Source of the DNA: Flavihumibacter solisilvae
GTDB taxonomy: Bacteria > Bacteroidota > Bacteroidia > Chitinophagales > Chitinophagaceae
Reading direction: 5' to 3'
DNA length: 64,000 nucleotides
Assembly (NCBI RefSeq): GCF_000814475.1
Contig: NZ_JSVC01000001.1
Location: 186,001-250,000 of the forward strand
The position numbers were made by a program, and so were the translations under genes. Below are positions 8,791 through 16,528 of this stretch, in pieces; position 1 is the stretch's first letter; each line of letters begins with the position of its first letter. A model generated the notes under the pieces. That model was not told where the DNA came from. It saw nothing but the letters and a program-made list of their open reading frames with translations, and ran no database searches.

Positions 8791-10265
8791 TAGAGATTAT
8801 TGAATTGCTGGTATTGCTTCATCTTGTTATATAAGGTCTTGCGGTCAATATTCAATAATTTGGCTGCTTTTGTCTTGTTGAAGTTGGACTGCTTCAACGC
8901 TTCAATAATCATTTCATATTCTGCATCGATGCTTACAGACTTCAGTGATTGCTCATTTAGGACCGGTCTAACAGGATGTTGCGCACCGCCTTCGACAATA
9001 CGTGGTATGGCGGCCTGTGACTCATAGTGTGCCTGGCCGTCGAAGTTCAATTTGTTATAGTAAGTTATTTCAAAAGGCAGGGATTGTATTTCTACATAAC
9101 TTCCGTCGGTAAGCAAGGCTGCCCTTTTCACGACATTCCTTAATTCGCGAAGGTTGCCATACCACGGATAGCTGTTAAATACCTGCTGTACCTCACGACT
9201 GAAATCAATGATACTTTTACCAAGTTCCGCATTTGTCGTGGCAAGAAAGTGCCGTGCATACAGTAAGACATCATCAACTCTTTCACGCAGTGGCGGAAGG
9301 CTTATACTGAACTCATTGAAACGATGGTACAGGTCTTCGCGGAACTTGCCGTTCCTGGCCGCATCCCATAATTTTTCATTGCTGGCCACAATTATCCTTA
9401 GATCAAGGTCGATGTCTTTATTGCCTCCTACTCTACGGATCTTACGTTCCTGGACCACCCGCAATAATGCCACCTGGATGTCATAAGGAAGGTTCCCAAT
9501 CTCATCAAGAAATACAGTACCTCCGTCTGCCAGTTCAAGACTTCCTATCTTCAGGTTCAATGCGCCGGTAAATGATCCCTTCTCATGACCAAACAATTCA
9601 CTTCCTGCGAGCTCCTTTGAAAGTGCACCACAATCAATTGCAATAAACGGCTTATTCCGCCGGTTACTTTGTTCATGGATCTTGTTTGCGATCGCTTCCT
9701 TTCCGCTGCCGCTCTCGCCATAAATAATGACGCTGTAGTTTGTAGGAGACACCAGCTCAATCTGCTTGATTATATTCTTCATTTCAGGGGATGACCCGAA
9801 AATGTATTTGTCCTTCGGTGGCGGCGGCACCTTAGGATCCCTTGATGCTGCCTGTACGACCGGCGCAGGTTTCTTTTCAGGCTGACTCGCCGTTACACCG
9901 GTTTGAGGCGATTCAAGAGCTTTCCTGATGGTGACCAGGATTTCATCAGGGAATACCGGCTTGGTCACATAATCGAATGCGCCCAGTTTTAGCACTTCGA
10001 CTGCAAGCTTGACATCGCTATACCCGGTGATAATGATGAAAGGTATGTCCGGATACATTTCACGGGTTCGGGTGAGCACCTGCTTGCCATCCATGTCTTC
10101 CAACCGGAAGTCACAAAGGACAAGGTCAGGCCTGTTTTGTGCAAGATAATCGAGCGCCTTTTTGCCGTTGTAAATTTCCATTACGTCAAACCCCTGTCTT
10201 GTCAGGAAGCGGTTGAGTAGCATACACATATCCCTGTCATCATCTATTACCAGAATTTTCTGCAT
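8790..10265 (-). CDS. NtrC-family sigma-54-dependent response regulator
   Basis: This 491-aa protein has three domains. The receiver covers residues 1-120 (VIDDDRD, Asp52, Lys in YVTKP). A proline-rich linker follows. The AAA+ domain has Walker A GESGSGKE, Walker B GTVFLDEIGN, and the sigma-54-contacting loop written GSFTGA (Ser for the usual first Ala). A Fis-type helix-turn-helix closes the protein (NKTKAAKLLNIDRKTLYNKM). It should bind enhancer sites, hydrolyse ATP and open sigma-54 promoters when phosphorylated. rpoN lies 36 nt upstream and the PAS kinase overlaps its stop codon, so the operon holds sensor, activator and sigma factor together. Confidence 0.93.
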   Translation of the reverse strand: MQKILVIDDDRDMCMLLNRFLTRQGFDVMEIYNGKKALDYLAQNRPDLVLCDFRLEDMDGKQVLTRTREMYPDIPFIIITGYSDVKLAVEVLKLGAFDYVTKPVFPDEILVTIRKALESPQTGVTASQPEKKPAPVVQAASRDPKVPPPPKDKYIFGSSPEMKNIIKQIELVSPTNYSVIIYGESGSGKEAIANKIHEQSNRRNKPFIAIDCGALSKELAGSELFGHEKGSFTGALNLKIGSLELADGGTVFLDEIGNLPYDIQVALLRVVQERKIRRVGGNKDIDLDLRIIVASNEKLWDAARNGKFREDLYHRFNEFSISLPPLRERVDDVLLYARHFLATTNAELGKSIIDFSREVQQVFNSYPWYGNLRELRNVVKRAALLTDGSYVEIQSLPFEITYYNKLNFDGQAHYESQAAIPRIVEGGAQHPVRPVLNEQSLKSVSIDAEYEMIIEALKQSNFNKTKAAKLLNIDRKTLYNKMKQYQQFNNL

Positions 10266-10301
10266 GTCGTCGAGGTATTTGTTTAAAATTACTGATTAAA
10301 G

Positions 10302-11711
10302 TTAAGCCCACATGGCCCGCACCTGGGCGACCGGGATTTGCAAAAGGTCTCTGTATTTTGCCACTGTTCTCCGCGCCACTTTATACCCTTTGTTCATCAG
10401 GATTGCTACCAGTTGCTGGTCAGTATATGGGTTTCGTTTATCTTCCATTCCGATCACTTCTTCCAACGCATGACGAATCACCCTGTTGCTGATCACTTCT
10501 CCACTCTTGTTAATAATACCTTCTGTGAACAGGTCCTTAAGGTGAATGGTTCCGAAATGTGTATCCGCATATTTATTGCTGGTTAGTCTTGAAACAGTTG
10601 AGATGTCGAGGCCTACCTGGTCAGCAATATTCTTGAGGATCATCGGCTGCAGTTTGTTCACATCACCATCCTGGAAATAATCTTTCTGAAAGCGGATGAT
10701 CGCCTTTGTGATCTTCATCATGCTTTCATTTCGCTGGCGCAACGCATACATAAGCCAGTTGGCCGACTGCATCTTGCTTCTAAGATATTGCAACGCACTT
10801 TTGTCCTTCGTTACCTTGATTGTTTCATTCAACTCGTCACTCACCCGAAAATTCTCTGCTGTTATGCCGCAGATCGTAATGGTAAACTCATCACCATCAT
10901 GACTGACCTGGATATCCGGAATTATGCTGTCTTTTGGTGAAATGGAGGTAAGATGTTCTGCAACAGGCCGCATCGGAAGCCTGCCCAGAAATTGAACTAT
11001 AATCCGAAACTCCTCCTCATCCAGCTGAAGCATATCCATGATCTTTTCGAAACGTCGGGATTTGAAATCTTCATAGTGATTCTTCAGCAATAGTATTGCA
11101 TTGGCCACATCAGGCCTCTTCTGATTCATTTTTGCCAGCTGTAAAAGCCAGCATTCGCGGATATCACGACAGCCTATACCAACAGGTTCCAACTCATGAA
11201 CAGTTCTGAGTGCGAGCTCTACTTCTTCCGGTGTGGTCAGAAAATACCGGAATGAAAAATCATCGGCAATTGTGACCAGGTCTTTCTGCAACAGGCCCGT
11301 ATCTTCCAGTGAATCGATCAGGTAGCAAGCCAATGTCTGTACTCTTTCGTCGACATCCTTGTAAGACAATTGTTTTTTAGCCTCCTCCCTGAAATCGAGA
11401 ACATCTGCAATCGGTCTGTCAGGCCTGTTACTTTCATTAAAGTAATTCGCATACTCCCGACAATAATCCGGAACGTCATTGTCTGCAAATTCCTCCCAGT
11501 CTTTATAATCCTGTTCAGCCTCGTGATCACATTTGTCAGCCTTGGCTTCACTGCCCTGGTCAAGAATTTCCTCCAGGTATGGATTCTGCTCCATTTCCTG
11601 ACGGATGTGCATCTGCAGCTCCAGGCTATTCAATTGAAAAAGATTCAGCAACTGAATCTGCTGAGGCAATATCTTTAATGTATGCTGTTGTTGTTGGCTC
11701 TGGCTTATCAT
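10302..11711 (-). CDS. rpoN: RNA polymerase sigma-54 factor RpoN
   Basis: This 469-aa protein has region I at the N terminus with a glutamine-rich stretch and the LKILPQQIQLL/LEQNPYLE-type activator-interaction helices, an acidic region II, core-binding and HTH domains, and the C-terminal RpoN box ARRTVAKYRDLLQIP that reads the -24 element. The start is the ATG at 11711. In most bacteria rpoN sits near a hibernation factor and PTS genes. Here it heads an operon with its own enhancer-binding protein and two histidine kinases, which implies a dedicated regulatory use. A TGGC-like element lies upstream, but it is too degenerate to annotate. Confidence 0.95.
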   Translation of the reverse strand: MISQSQQQQHTLKILPQQIQLLNLFQLNSLELQMHIRQEMEQNPYLEEILDQGSEAKADKCDHEAEQDYKDWEEFADNDVPDYCREYANYFNESNRPDRPIADVLDFREEAKKQLSYKDVDERVQTLACYLIDSLEDTGLLQKDLVTIADDFSFRYFLTTPEEVELALRTVHELEPVGIGCRDIRECWLLQLAKMNQKRPDVANAILLLKNHYEDFKSRRFEKIMDMLQLDEEEFRIIVQFLGRLPMRPVAEHLTSISPKDSIIPDIQVSHDGDEFTITICGITAENFRVSDELNETIKVTKDKSALQYLRSKMQSANWLMYALRQRNESMMKITKAIIRFQKDYFQDGDVNKLQPMILKNIADQVGLDISTVSRLTSNKYADTHFGTIHLKDLFTEGIINKSGEVISNRVIRHALEEVIGMEDKRNPYTDQQLVAILMNKGYKVARRTVAKYRDLLQIPVAQVRAMWA

Positions 11712-11852
11712 ACGACTATGATTATGGTTACCTATTATAATTCAATAGGGAAGCCAAAGTCGATTAAGCCCGATTTCTGCATGAAAAAATATATAAATCG
11801 TTAATTTTCACTGGAGTATATGCATTAAGAAACAGTCACATAGGCTGTTTGC

Positions 11853-11867
11853 AGGCAATGATTCTTA
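11853..11867 (+). promoter_or_regulatory. Weak -24/-12-like element upstream of the sensor kinase
   Basis: The sequence AGGCAAT-GATT-CTTA lies 42 nt before the kinase ATG. The GG and TTA positions match the TGGCAY-N5-TTTA sites but other positions differ. This is a low-confidence relative. Confidence 0.2.
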
Positions 11868-11909
11868 GCGGTGTAGAACCATTTTCCCAAATCGGGGAAT
11901 GGGTTGTAT

Positions 11910-13304
11910 ATGAAAAAAAGTAATTTTATATATCTGATCATCGGGTTTTCCCTGGCACTTCTGGTAATGTCGATCCTGTCGATTATCAGCTATAAACGCC
12001 TGACTTCCTTTATTTTATTCAGTGACCAGATTGAACACACGTTTAAAGTGCTGGATGTAGTTGAGCGGGTCGGATCTTCAGCGCGGGAGGCTGAATCATC
12101 GCTGAGAGGTTATGTACTGACCCGCGACAGCACGTACCTCACGCCATTGTTCCTGGCCCATACTACGCTTCCCCCAATGCTCGATTCCCTGGCAGTACTG
12201 GTTCGGGAAGATAAAATGCAATTGATGCGACTTTCTTTACTACGCCATAACCTCAACTTACGGCTTAAAGTACTGGAAAGTACTATCCCGATGGTCAATG
12301 ACGGAACTTATGATTCTGTATTGGTCGATAAGATGGCATCAGGCAGGCGACTGATGGAAGATTTCAAGGGAGTGCTCAACCAGATGACAGCGGCGGAGAA
12401 AAAACTGCTTGCAAGCAGATTCACGCAAAAAGAAATGTATCAGCAAATGACCCCCTATGCTTTCCGCCAGGTGTTCATCGTAGTAGGACTGGTTTGCTTG
12501 CTGCTATTCATATTACTACTTAGGGAGCTGTTTGAAAGAATTAAATCACAAAATGCTCTGCAGCAGCAGGTTATGGCATTAAAACAGAGTTATGCCGAAC
12601 TTGCTCAGCTAGCTTTTGCCGCTTCCCATGACCTCCAGGAGCCCGTTCGCAAAATCCGGATGTTTACCGACAGGGTGATCATTAAGCAGAAAAACAAGCT
12701 CGATAACGAAGGGCAGATGCTTTTGGGCCGGCTGGATGCTTCGGCCAGCAGGCTGCAGGGCATGCTTGAAGATATTTCTGACTTCATGACTCTTATCGAC
12801 TCATCGGAGGAAAAAGAACTGGTTTCTATAAATAAAATCATAGAAGAAGTGATCGATCTTTTTGATGCTGAACTCCACAGTAAACTTGCAAAAATTAATA
12901 TCAGCCCATTACCGGTCCTTGAGGTATACCCCAGCCAGGTGAGGGCATTGTTCCGGGCAATGTTTGACAATTCACTGAAATTCGCCCATCCACAGAGACC
13001 ACCGCAAATCGACGTCACTTCACGGTACCTTGAAGAGAAAGAGGTGGACGCTTTTCTGCAGCCCCATCTCAGCAAAGCTTACCTGGCAATAACCATTTCG
13101 GATAACGGGATTGGCTTCGATAACCGGTTCAGCGAAAAGATCTTCCAGCTATTCAGAAGGTTGCATCCCAATGATACTTACACCGGTAAAGGCATTGGAT
13201 TAGCAATCTGCCAGCGGGTAATGGCCAATCACAATGGTTTTATAGCTGCTGAAGGACTACCTGACCAGGGAGCATCCTTTACCCTCTTCTTTCCGAAAGG
13301 CTGA
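11910..13304 (+). CDS. Membrane histidine kinase with CHASE3-like sensor
   Basis: This 464-aa inner-membrane kinase has TM1 at about residues 7-28. A periplasmic helical domain to about 180 contains the SSAREAESSLRGYVLTRD motif typical of CHASE3. TM2 lies near 187-208. HisKA follows with His in AASHDLQEPVRKI, then HATPase (DNGIGF, GKGIGLAICQR). Its kinase core resembles the soluble PAS kinase in the neighbouring operon. The ATG at 11910 is preferred over the TTG two codons before it. It is divergent from rpoN. No partner regulator is adjacent in the same operon; the single-domain receivers at 13636 and 15337 are candidates. Confidence 0.9.
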   Translation: MKKSNFIYLIIGFSLALLVMSILSIISYKRLTSFILFSDQIEHTFKVLDVVERVGSSAREAESSLRGYVLTRDSTYLTPLFLAHTTLPPMLDSLAVLVREDKMQLMRLSLLRHNLNLRLKVLESTIPMVNDGTYDSVLVDKMASGRRLMEDFKGVLNQMTAAEKKLLASRFTQKEMYQQMTPYAFRQVFIVVGLVCLLLFILLLRELFERIKSQNALQQQVMALKQSYAELAQLAFAASHDLQEPVRKIRMFTDRVIIKQKNKLDNEGQMLLGRLDASASRLQGMLEDISDFMTLIDSSEEKELVSINKIIEEVIDLFDAELHSKLAKINISPLPVLEVYPSQVRALFRAMFDNSLKFAHPQRPPQIDVTSRYLEEKEVDAFLQPHLSKAYLAITISDNGIGFDNRFSEKIFQLFRRLHPNDTYTGKGIGLAICQRVMANHNGFIAAEGLPDQGASFTLFFPKG

Positions 13305-13335
13305 CGGTCATTTTCTTATAATTACAGGCGAAAGC

Positions 13336-13350
13336 TGGCATGGTTCTTTA
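13336..13350 (+). promoter_or_regulatory. TGGCAY-N5-TTTA element upstream of the DUF1328 gene
   Basis: The sequence TGGCATG-GTTC-TTTA lies 45 nt before the DUF1328 ATG, in the short spacer after the kinase. It is one of four exact copies of a sigma-54-like element with TA in place of GC at -12. Confidence 0.4.
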
Positions 13351-13395
13351 TTTTATCCGTGTGTAAACTTCATCACCCACCCGAAATCCACTAAT

Positions 13396-13560
13396 ATGTT
13401 ACGATGGACATTGATCTTCCTGGTAATCGCTTTAATCTCGGCGCTATTGGGTTTTTCCGGTGTGTCAGCAGGAACTGCCAGCATAGCAAAAATTCTCTTT
13501 TACATTTTCATAGTTTTTTTCCTGCTGTCATTGATCGTCGGCTCCATGAAACAGGGGTAA
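13396..13560 (+). CDS. DUF1328 (YtjA-type) small membrane protein
   Basis: This 54-aa protein has two membrane segments (about residues 3-20 and 30-49). It begins MLRWTLIFLVIALISALLGF and continues with a GVSAGTASIAKILFYIF segment, which is the DUF1328 signature. Its length matches the family, whose members are typically 50-60 aa. Overlapping open frames here are shadows. The function is unknown, though family members are often stress-induced. It is preceded by a TGGCAY-N5-TTTA element. Confidence 0.85.
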   Translation: MLRWTLIFLVIALISALLGFSGVSAGTASIAKILFYIFIVFFLLSLIVGSMKQG

Positions 13561-13635
13561 TAATTCTACATGTCATCCTGATTATCGGAATATTTGTGGT
13601 AATTTAAACTGAGCAGGAAATTAAGCATTGTCGAA

Positions 13636-14067
13636 ATGAGCAAAGTGTATATACTAGTCGCCGAGGATGACGCTGATGATCGATTTCTACTGGAAACGGC
13701 GTTTGCGGAAAAAGGATACGGAGAGAAACTGACATTTGTAGAGAATGGAGTTGAATTGCTCGATTACCTCCGGAATATTAAGTACGATGAAAAGACAAAC
13801 CAGCACAATTTACCTGGGTTTATCCTGCTCGATCTGAACATGCCCAAGAAAGATGGAAGAGAGGTTTTGAAAGAAATAAAAGAAGATCCCCGCTTTAAGA
13901 AAATTCCGGTTATTGTTTTTACTACAACCAAAAATGAAAAAGAAATAAACCGGTGCTATGAACTCGGGGCAAACACTTATGTAGTAAAACCGGTGGGATT
14001 TGAATCTTTATTACAAACTATCGAGGATATCCGATCCTACTGGTTCAAAACGGCACAAATTCCATGA
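13636..14067 (+). CDS. Single-domain response regulator (Rcp1-like)
   Basis: This 143-aa protein is only a receiver domain: an acidic pocket (AEDDADD), phospho-acceptor Asp66 in LLDLNMPKKDG, Thr in VFTTTKNEKE, and Lys in YVVKPVGF. The insert between strands 2 and 3 (KYDEKTNQHN) is typical of the Rcp1-type receivers paired with PAS or phytochrome kinases in this phylum. It has no DNA-binding output and probably acts by protein contact or as a phosphate shuttle. It lies 75 nt after DUF1328 and converges on the gene ending at 14071. Confidence 0.9.
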   Translation: MSKVYILVAEDDADDRFLLETAFAEKGYGEKLTFVENGVELLDYLRNIKYDEKTNQHNLPGFILLDLNMPKKDGREVLKEIKEDPRFKKIPVIVFTTTKNEKEINRCYELGANTYVVKPVGFESLLQTIEDIRSYWFKTAQIP

Positions 14068-14070
14068 TCA

Positions 14071-14463
14071 TTAGTTCTTCTTTCTGCTAAAGATATTCTT
14101 GATTGATTGAAACAGTCCTTTGCCCTTACCAGAGGCAACATTTGAAGAAAAGTTGCGCAATAATACAGGCATTGCCATCCGCGTTACAAAACCAGCCTTA
14201 TTAAATATTGTTCCTCGCAGCAACAAATCTATTCCAAGATCCAGTCCCAGTTTCAGCAGTCCAGGTTTTGAGTTTGACTTTCCGTCGGCATTTCTGCTTC
14301 CGGTGAACATACCCACAGTGCGAAGAATAGCCGAGGCAGGTTCAAGTTGTTTTTTCAACAGTCCAAAATCAGTTTTGAGCTGCTCCTTTTGAATTTTGAG
14401 CAATCCTTCGAGCCTGTTCTTTTCATGCTGAAGATCGTCGTGGGTGTGGATGACGCTATTCAT
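14071..14463 (-). CDS. Hypothetical protein, partner of holin-like protein
   Basis: This 130-aa basic protein has an N-terminal helical or coiled-coil part rich in K, E and L (residues 10-45) and two weakly hydrophobic stretches around LGIDLLLRG and MAMPVLLRN. Its tail is lysine-rich (FSRKKN). I recognise no named domain. Its start overlaps the end of the holin-like gene by 8 bp, so the two are translationally coupled and probably work together at the membrane. The function is unknown. Confidence 0.7.
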   Translation of the reverse strand: MNSVIHTHDDLQHEKNRLEGLLKIQKEQLKTDFGLLKKQLEPASAILRTVGMFTGSRNADGKSNSKPGLLKLGLDLGIDLLLRGTIFNKAGFVTRMAMPVLLRNFSSNVASGKGKGLFQSIKNIFSRKKN

Positions 14464-14797
14464 ACATTTTACGAATTAAGAGGTTCCTCAGTTTTGGAAA
14501 GAACACCTGTTTTCGCGTTACTATCAGGATTAGCAACAAGACGAGAAAAGCTCCGCCTACAATGAAAAAACCCATCTTCATGTCGTTCATTGATTCACCT
14601 ATCCACCAGGCAAGACCGATACCTGCAAAAAACAAAATGATCAGGCCCAGGGCACATGCAGTAAGTGCTAGCAACCCTGACGAGGCAATGCCCGATGCTT
14701 TGTCAGCAGCCTTTACTACCGTCAGTTTATAATAGGTTTCAACCAGGTCGCCGGCATGATCGAAAATATCTTCAGCGGTGGATTTAATAGTATCCAT
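14456..14797 (-). CDS. Phage-holin-family (holin-X type) membrane protein
   Basis: This 113-aa protein has an N-terminal amphipathic region (AEDIFDHAGDLVETYYKL) followed by two membrane hairpins (about residues 40-65 and 74-96) and a basic tail. This fits the putative holin-X / phage_holin_3_6 family, whose bacterial members sit beside YtxH-type stress genes. No phage gene is nearby, so a lysis role is unlikely. The ytxH gene lies just upstream but is separated by a terminator, so this gene probably has its own promoter or gets read-through. Confidence 0.75.
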   Translation of the reverse strand: MDTIKSTAEDIFDHAGDLVETYYKLTVVKAADKASGIASSGLLALTACALGLIILFFAGIGLAWWIGESMNDMKMGFFIVGGAFLVLLLILIVTRKQVFFPKLRNLLIRKMYE

Positions 14798-14813
14798 CTC
14801 ACATTTACGTTTG

Positions 14814-14855
14814 ATGAAAAAAATTACCGCACAGGCAACCCGGCCTGTGCGGTAA
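14814..14855 (-). terminator. Intrinsic terminator of the ytxH-like gene
   Basis: The stem TTACCGCACAGG/CCTGTGCGGTAA has an 8-nt loop. Read on the minus strand it is followed by seven T. Confidence 0.85.
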
Positions 14856-14864
14856 GCGTATTAT

Positions 14865-15134
14865 TTATCCCATGGAGTTCTTAGCCCTGTTCCATTCAGA
14901 ACCTGCTTCATTCGCCAGGTTTTCAGCTTTTGAAGCCACGGTATTTTTTACGTTTTTCAGGTCATTGCCTCTTGCATTCAGCCAATCTGCAAATTCGTTT
15001 GCCCAGTCGCGGGCATTGCCGGCAATTTTATTTCTGAGATCACAACCTTTTTCAGGAGCTACGAGCATGCCAATCACTGCTCCTGCAGCCGCTGCCCCCA
15101 GAATGCCTAATACTACTTTTGAAGTCGTTGTCAT
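14865..15134 (-). CDS. YtxH-domain envelope stress protein
   Basis: This 89-aa protein has the YtxH layout: one N-terminal membrane segment with a glycine/alanine face (VLGILGAAAAGAVIGMLVAPEKG), then a charged amphipathic helical tail (residues 30-88). Members of the family are general-stress proteins of unknown mechanism in Bacillus and many Bacteroidota. The gene has its own terminator and a TGGCATG-N4-TTTA element 48 nt upstream. It is divergent from the response regulator at 15337, sharing a 202-nt spacer with a 22-bp palindrome. Confidence 0.82.
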   Translation of the reverse strand: MTTTSKVVLGILGAAAAGAVIGMLVAPEKGCDLRNKIAGNARDWANEFADWLNARGNDLKNVKNTVASKAENLANEAGSEWNRAKNSMG

Positions 15135-15182
15135 AGCGATAATTTTTAGAATTAAGAATTACTTTCTTTACCATCAACGGGT

Positions 15183-15197
15183 TAAAACTTCATGCCA
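15183..15197 (-). promoter_or_regulatory. TGGCAY-N5-TTTA element upstream of the ytxH-like gene
   Basis: On the minus strand it reads TGGCATG-AAGT-TTTA, 48 nt before the ATG. It points away from the palindrome at 15249-15270, 51 nt upstream of it. Confidence 0.42.
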
Positions 15198-15248
15198 GCG
15201 AAAAGAATCATTATCTTGGAAAGATGTACGGAAAATTACCGGGCTTGA

Positions 15249-15270
15249 TTCGGGCAATATATTGCCCGAA
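15249..15270. promoter_or_regulatory. Perfect 22-bp palindrome, candidate enhancer site
   Basis: Each half is TTCGGGCAATA; all 11 base pairs are symmetric. It lies between two divergent TGGCAY-N5-TTTA elements, 51 bp from one and 38 bp from the other. No gene reads into it, so it is not a terminator. Short CCGGG/CCCGG repeats flank it. A dimeric activator site is the simplest reading; the NtrC-type protein encoded 5 kb away is a candidate, by inference only. Confidence 0.55.
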
Positions 15271-15284
15271 AACCCGGATTCCAG

Positions 15285-15301
15285 CCGCCTCGAACAGGCG
15301 G
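15285..15301. repeat. Short inverted repeat next to the palindrome
   Basis: The arms CCGCCT/AGGCGG surround a 5-nt centre and end 7 nt before the TGGCACT element. It may be a second protein site or a chance hairpin. Confidence 0.35.
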
Positions 15302-15308
15302 TTAATAT

Positions 15309-15323
15309 TGGCACTGATATTTA
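15309..15323 (+). promoter_or_regulatory. TGGCAY-N5-TTTA element upstream of the response regulator
   Basis: The sequence TGGCACT-GATA-TTTA ends 13 nt before the ATG at 15337. If used like a sigma-54 promoter, the transcript would start within a few bases of the start codon. Confidence 0.42.
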
Positions 15324-15336
15324 TAAGTAGTACTGC

Positions 15337-15684
15337 ATGAGCGGTTTGAAGAAAATACTTATCGTGGATGATGAAGAGGACCTTTGCCTTTTGCTTAAGA
15401 TCTATTTTACCCGGAAGAAATACCAGGTGGAAGTGGCAAATAACCTGAAAGACGGACTAAAGCAACTTGAACAATGGCACCCCGACATTTTATTCCTGGA
15501 CAATAACCTGCCCGACGGACTCGGGTGGGAAAAGGCACCCCAACTGCTGGATAATTACCCGGCGTTGACCATTCATTTAATCAGTGCCTTTCATCCTGCT
15601 ATCCCGGAACACACCGATAAAAACCGACTGCATATAATAGAAAAGCCTTTCTCCCATCAACAACTGAACGATTTAGACCTCTGA
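15337..15684 (+). CDS. Single-domain response regulator
   Basis: This 115-aa receiver domain has an acidic pocket in LIVDDEEDL, phospho-acceptor Asp55 in ILFLDNNLPDGLG, Ser in LISAFHP and Lys in IIEKPFS. The region after strand 4 is short, and the protein ends soon after the Lys. It has no output domain. It shares the divergent regulatory spacer with the ytxH-like gene and lies 53 nt before the YceI gene. It probably relays signal from one of the nearby kinases, but the partner is unknown. Confidence 0.87.
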   Translation: MSGLKKILIVDDEEDLCLLLKIYFTRKKYQVEVANNLKDGLKQLEQWHPDILFLDNNLPDGLGWEKAPQLLDNYPALTIHLISAFHPAIPEHTDKNRLHIIEKPFSHQQLNDLDL

Positions 15685-15689
15685 TCACT

Positions 15690-15723
15690 TTTGCGCATAT
15701 TCCATTATCTTAGTGTTGTAACA
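15690..15723 (+). promoter_or_regulatory. Candidate Bacteroidota -33/-7 promoter of the YceI gene
   Basis: TTTG at 15690 and TATCTTAG at 15716 (7 of 8 matches to TAnnTTTG) are separated by 22 nt, 14 nt before the ATG. Confidence 0.4.
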
Positions 15724-15737
15724 GTAAAACTAGTAAT

Positions 15738-16325
15738 ATGAAAAAATGGAAGATGCTGCTTTTCGTAGCAGGCTCATTATTTGCGACCTCTTTATCTGCC
15801 CAAACCAAATGGAAACTGGATAAAAATCACTCCAACGTTCGTTTTTCCGTAAGTCACATGGTAGTTTCTGAATCTGAGGGAACTTTTAAGATCTGGGACG
15901 GTTCGGTTGAAAATGGCAAACCGGATTTTTCAGACGCTAAAATCTCCTTTTCCATTGATGTGAATTCCATCAATACAGAAAATGAAAACCGCGATAAGCA
16001 CCTGAAAAGCGATGACTTCTTTAACGCTGAGAAGTATCCGACCATCAAGTTTGAAAGCACGTCCATGCAGTCGTTGGGTAACAATAAATATAAACTCAAT
16101 GGAAACCTTACTATCCGAGAAGTGACCAAACCGGTGACATTTGATGTTACCTATGGCGGATCAATTGCCGGTCAGCGTGGAACAAAGGCTGGCTTTAAAG
16201 CAACAACTACTATTAACCGGTTTGATTACGGACTGAAATGGGATCGTGCCACTGAAACCGGTGGACTGGTAGTTGGAAAGGATGTCGATGTAACTGTGAA
16301 GGTGGAACTGGACCAGGTTAAATAA
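15738..16325 (+). CDS. YceI-family secreted protein
   Basis: This 195-aa protein has a signal peptide (MKKWKMLLFVAGSLFATSLSA) and a single YceI lipocalin-like barrel: WKLDKNHSNVRFSVSHMVVSE at the mature N terminus, DVNSINTENENRDKHLKSDDFF in the middle, and FDYGLKWD towards the end. YceI proteins bind isoprenoid-type lipids in the periplasm, and some are osmotic or alkaline stress-induced. The cargo here is unknown. A bidirectional terminator separates it from msrB. Confidence 0.9.
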   Translation: MKKWKMLLFVAGSLFATSLSAQTKWKLDKNHSNVRFSVSHMVVSESEGTFKIWDGSVENGKPDFSDAKISFSIDVNSINTENENRDKHLKSDDFFNAEKYPTIKFESTSMQSLGNNKYKLNGNLTIREVTKPVTFDVTYGGSIAGQRGTKAGFKATTTINRFDYGLKWDRATETGGLVVGKDVDVTVKVELDQVK

Positions 16326-16344
16326 CATTCAATAAGCCGAAAAT

Positions 16345-16382
16345 AAAAAGAGGTCGACTTCCCTGACGACCTCTTTTTTTTT
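16345..16382 (+). terminator. Bidirectional terminator between the YceI gene and msrB
   Basis: The stem GAGGTCG/CGACCTC is followed by nine T on the + strand, with an A-rich flank on the other side. It can serve both convergent genes. Confidence 0.8.
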
Positions 16383-16528
16383 ACAAAACCAGTTCCAAAT
16401 ACGTAACAACCTGAATAGTTTCGATTTATTTGGTATCTACCCTGTTTTGCTACTCTAAGATTGAAATTTGTCTGGCCGGAAGAGAATTTATTCGCTCACT
16501 GGGCGAATTTGGCCGGCGAACTGACCGA

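Noticed and set aside
13404-13607. 67-codon frame overlapping DUF1328
   Set aside because: The DUF1328 frame at 13396 explains the sequence and has membrane segments; this frame does not.
14456-14797. Prophage remnant suggested by the holin-like gene
   Set aside because: No other phage gene, integrase or attachment site is nearby, and the protein fits a bacterial stress-associated family.
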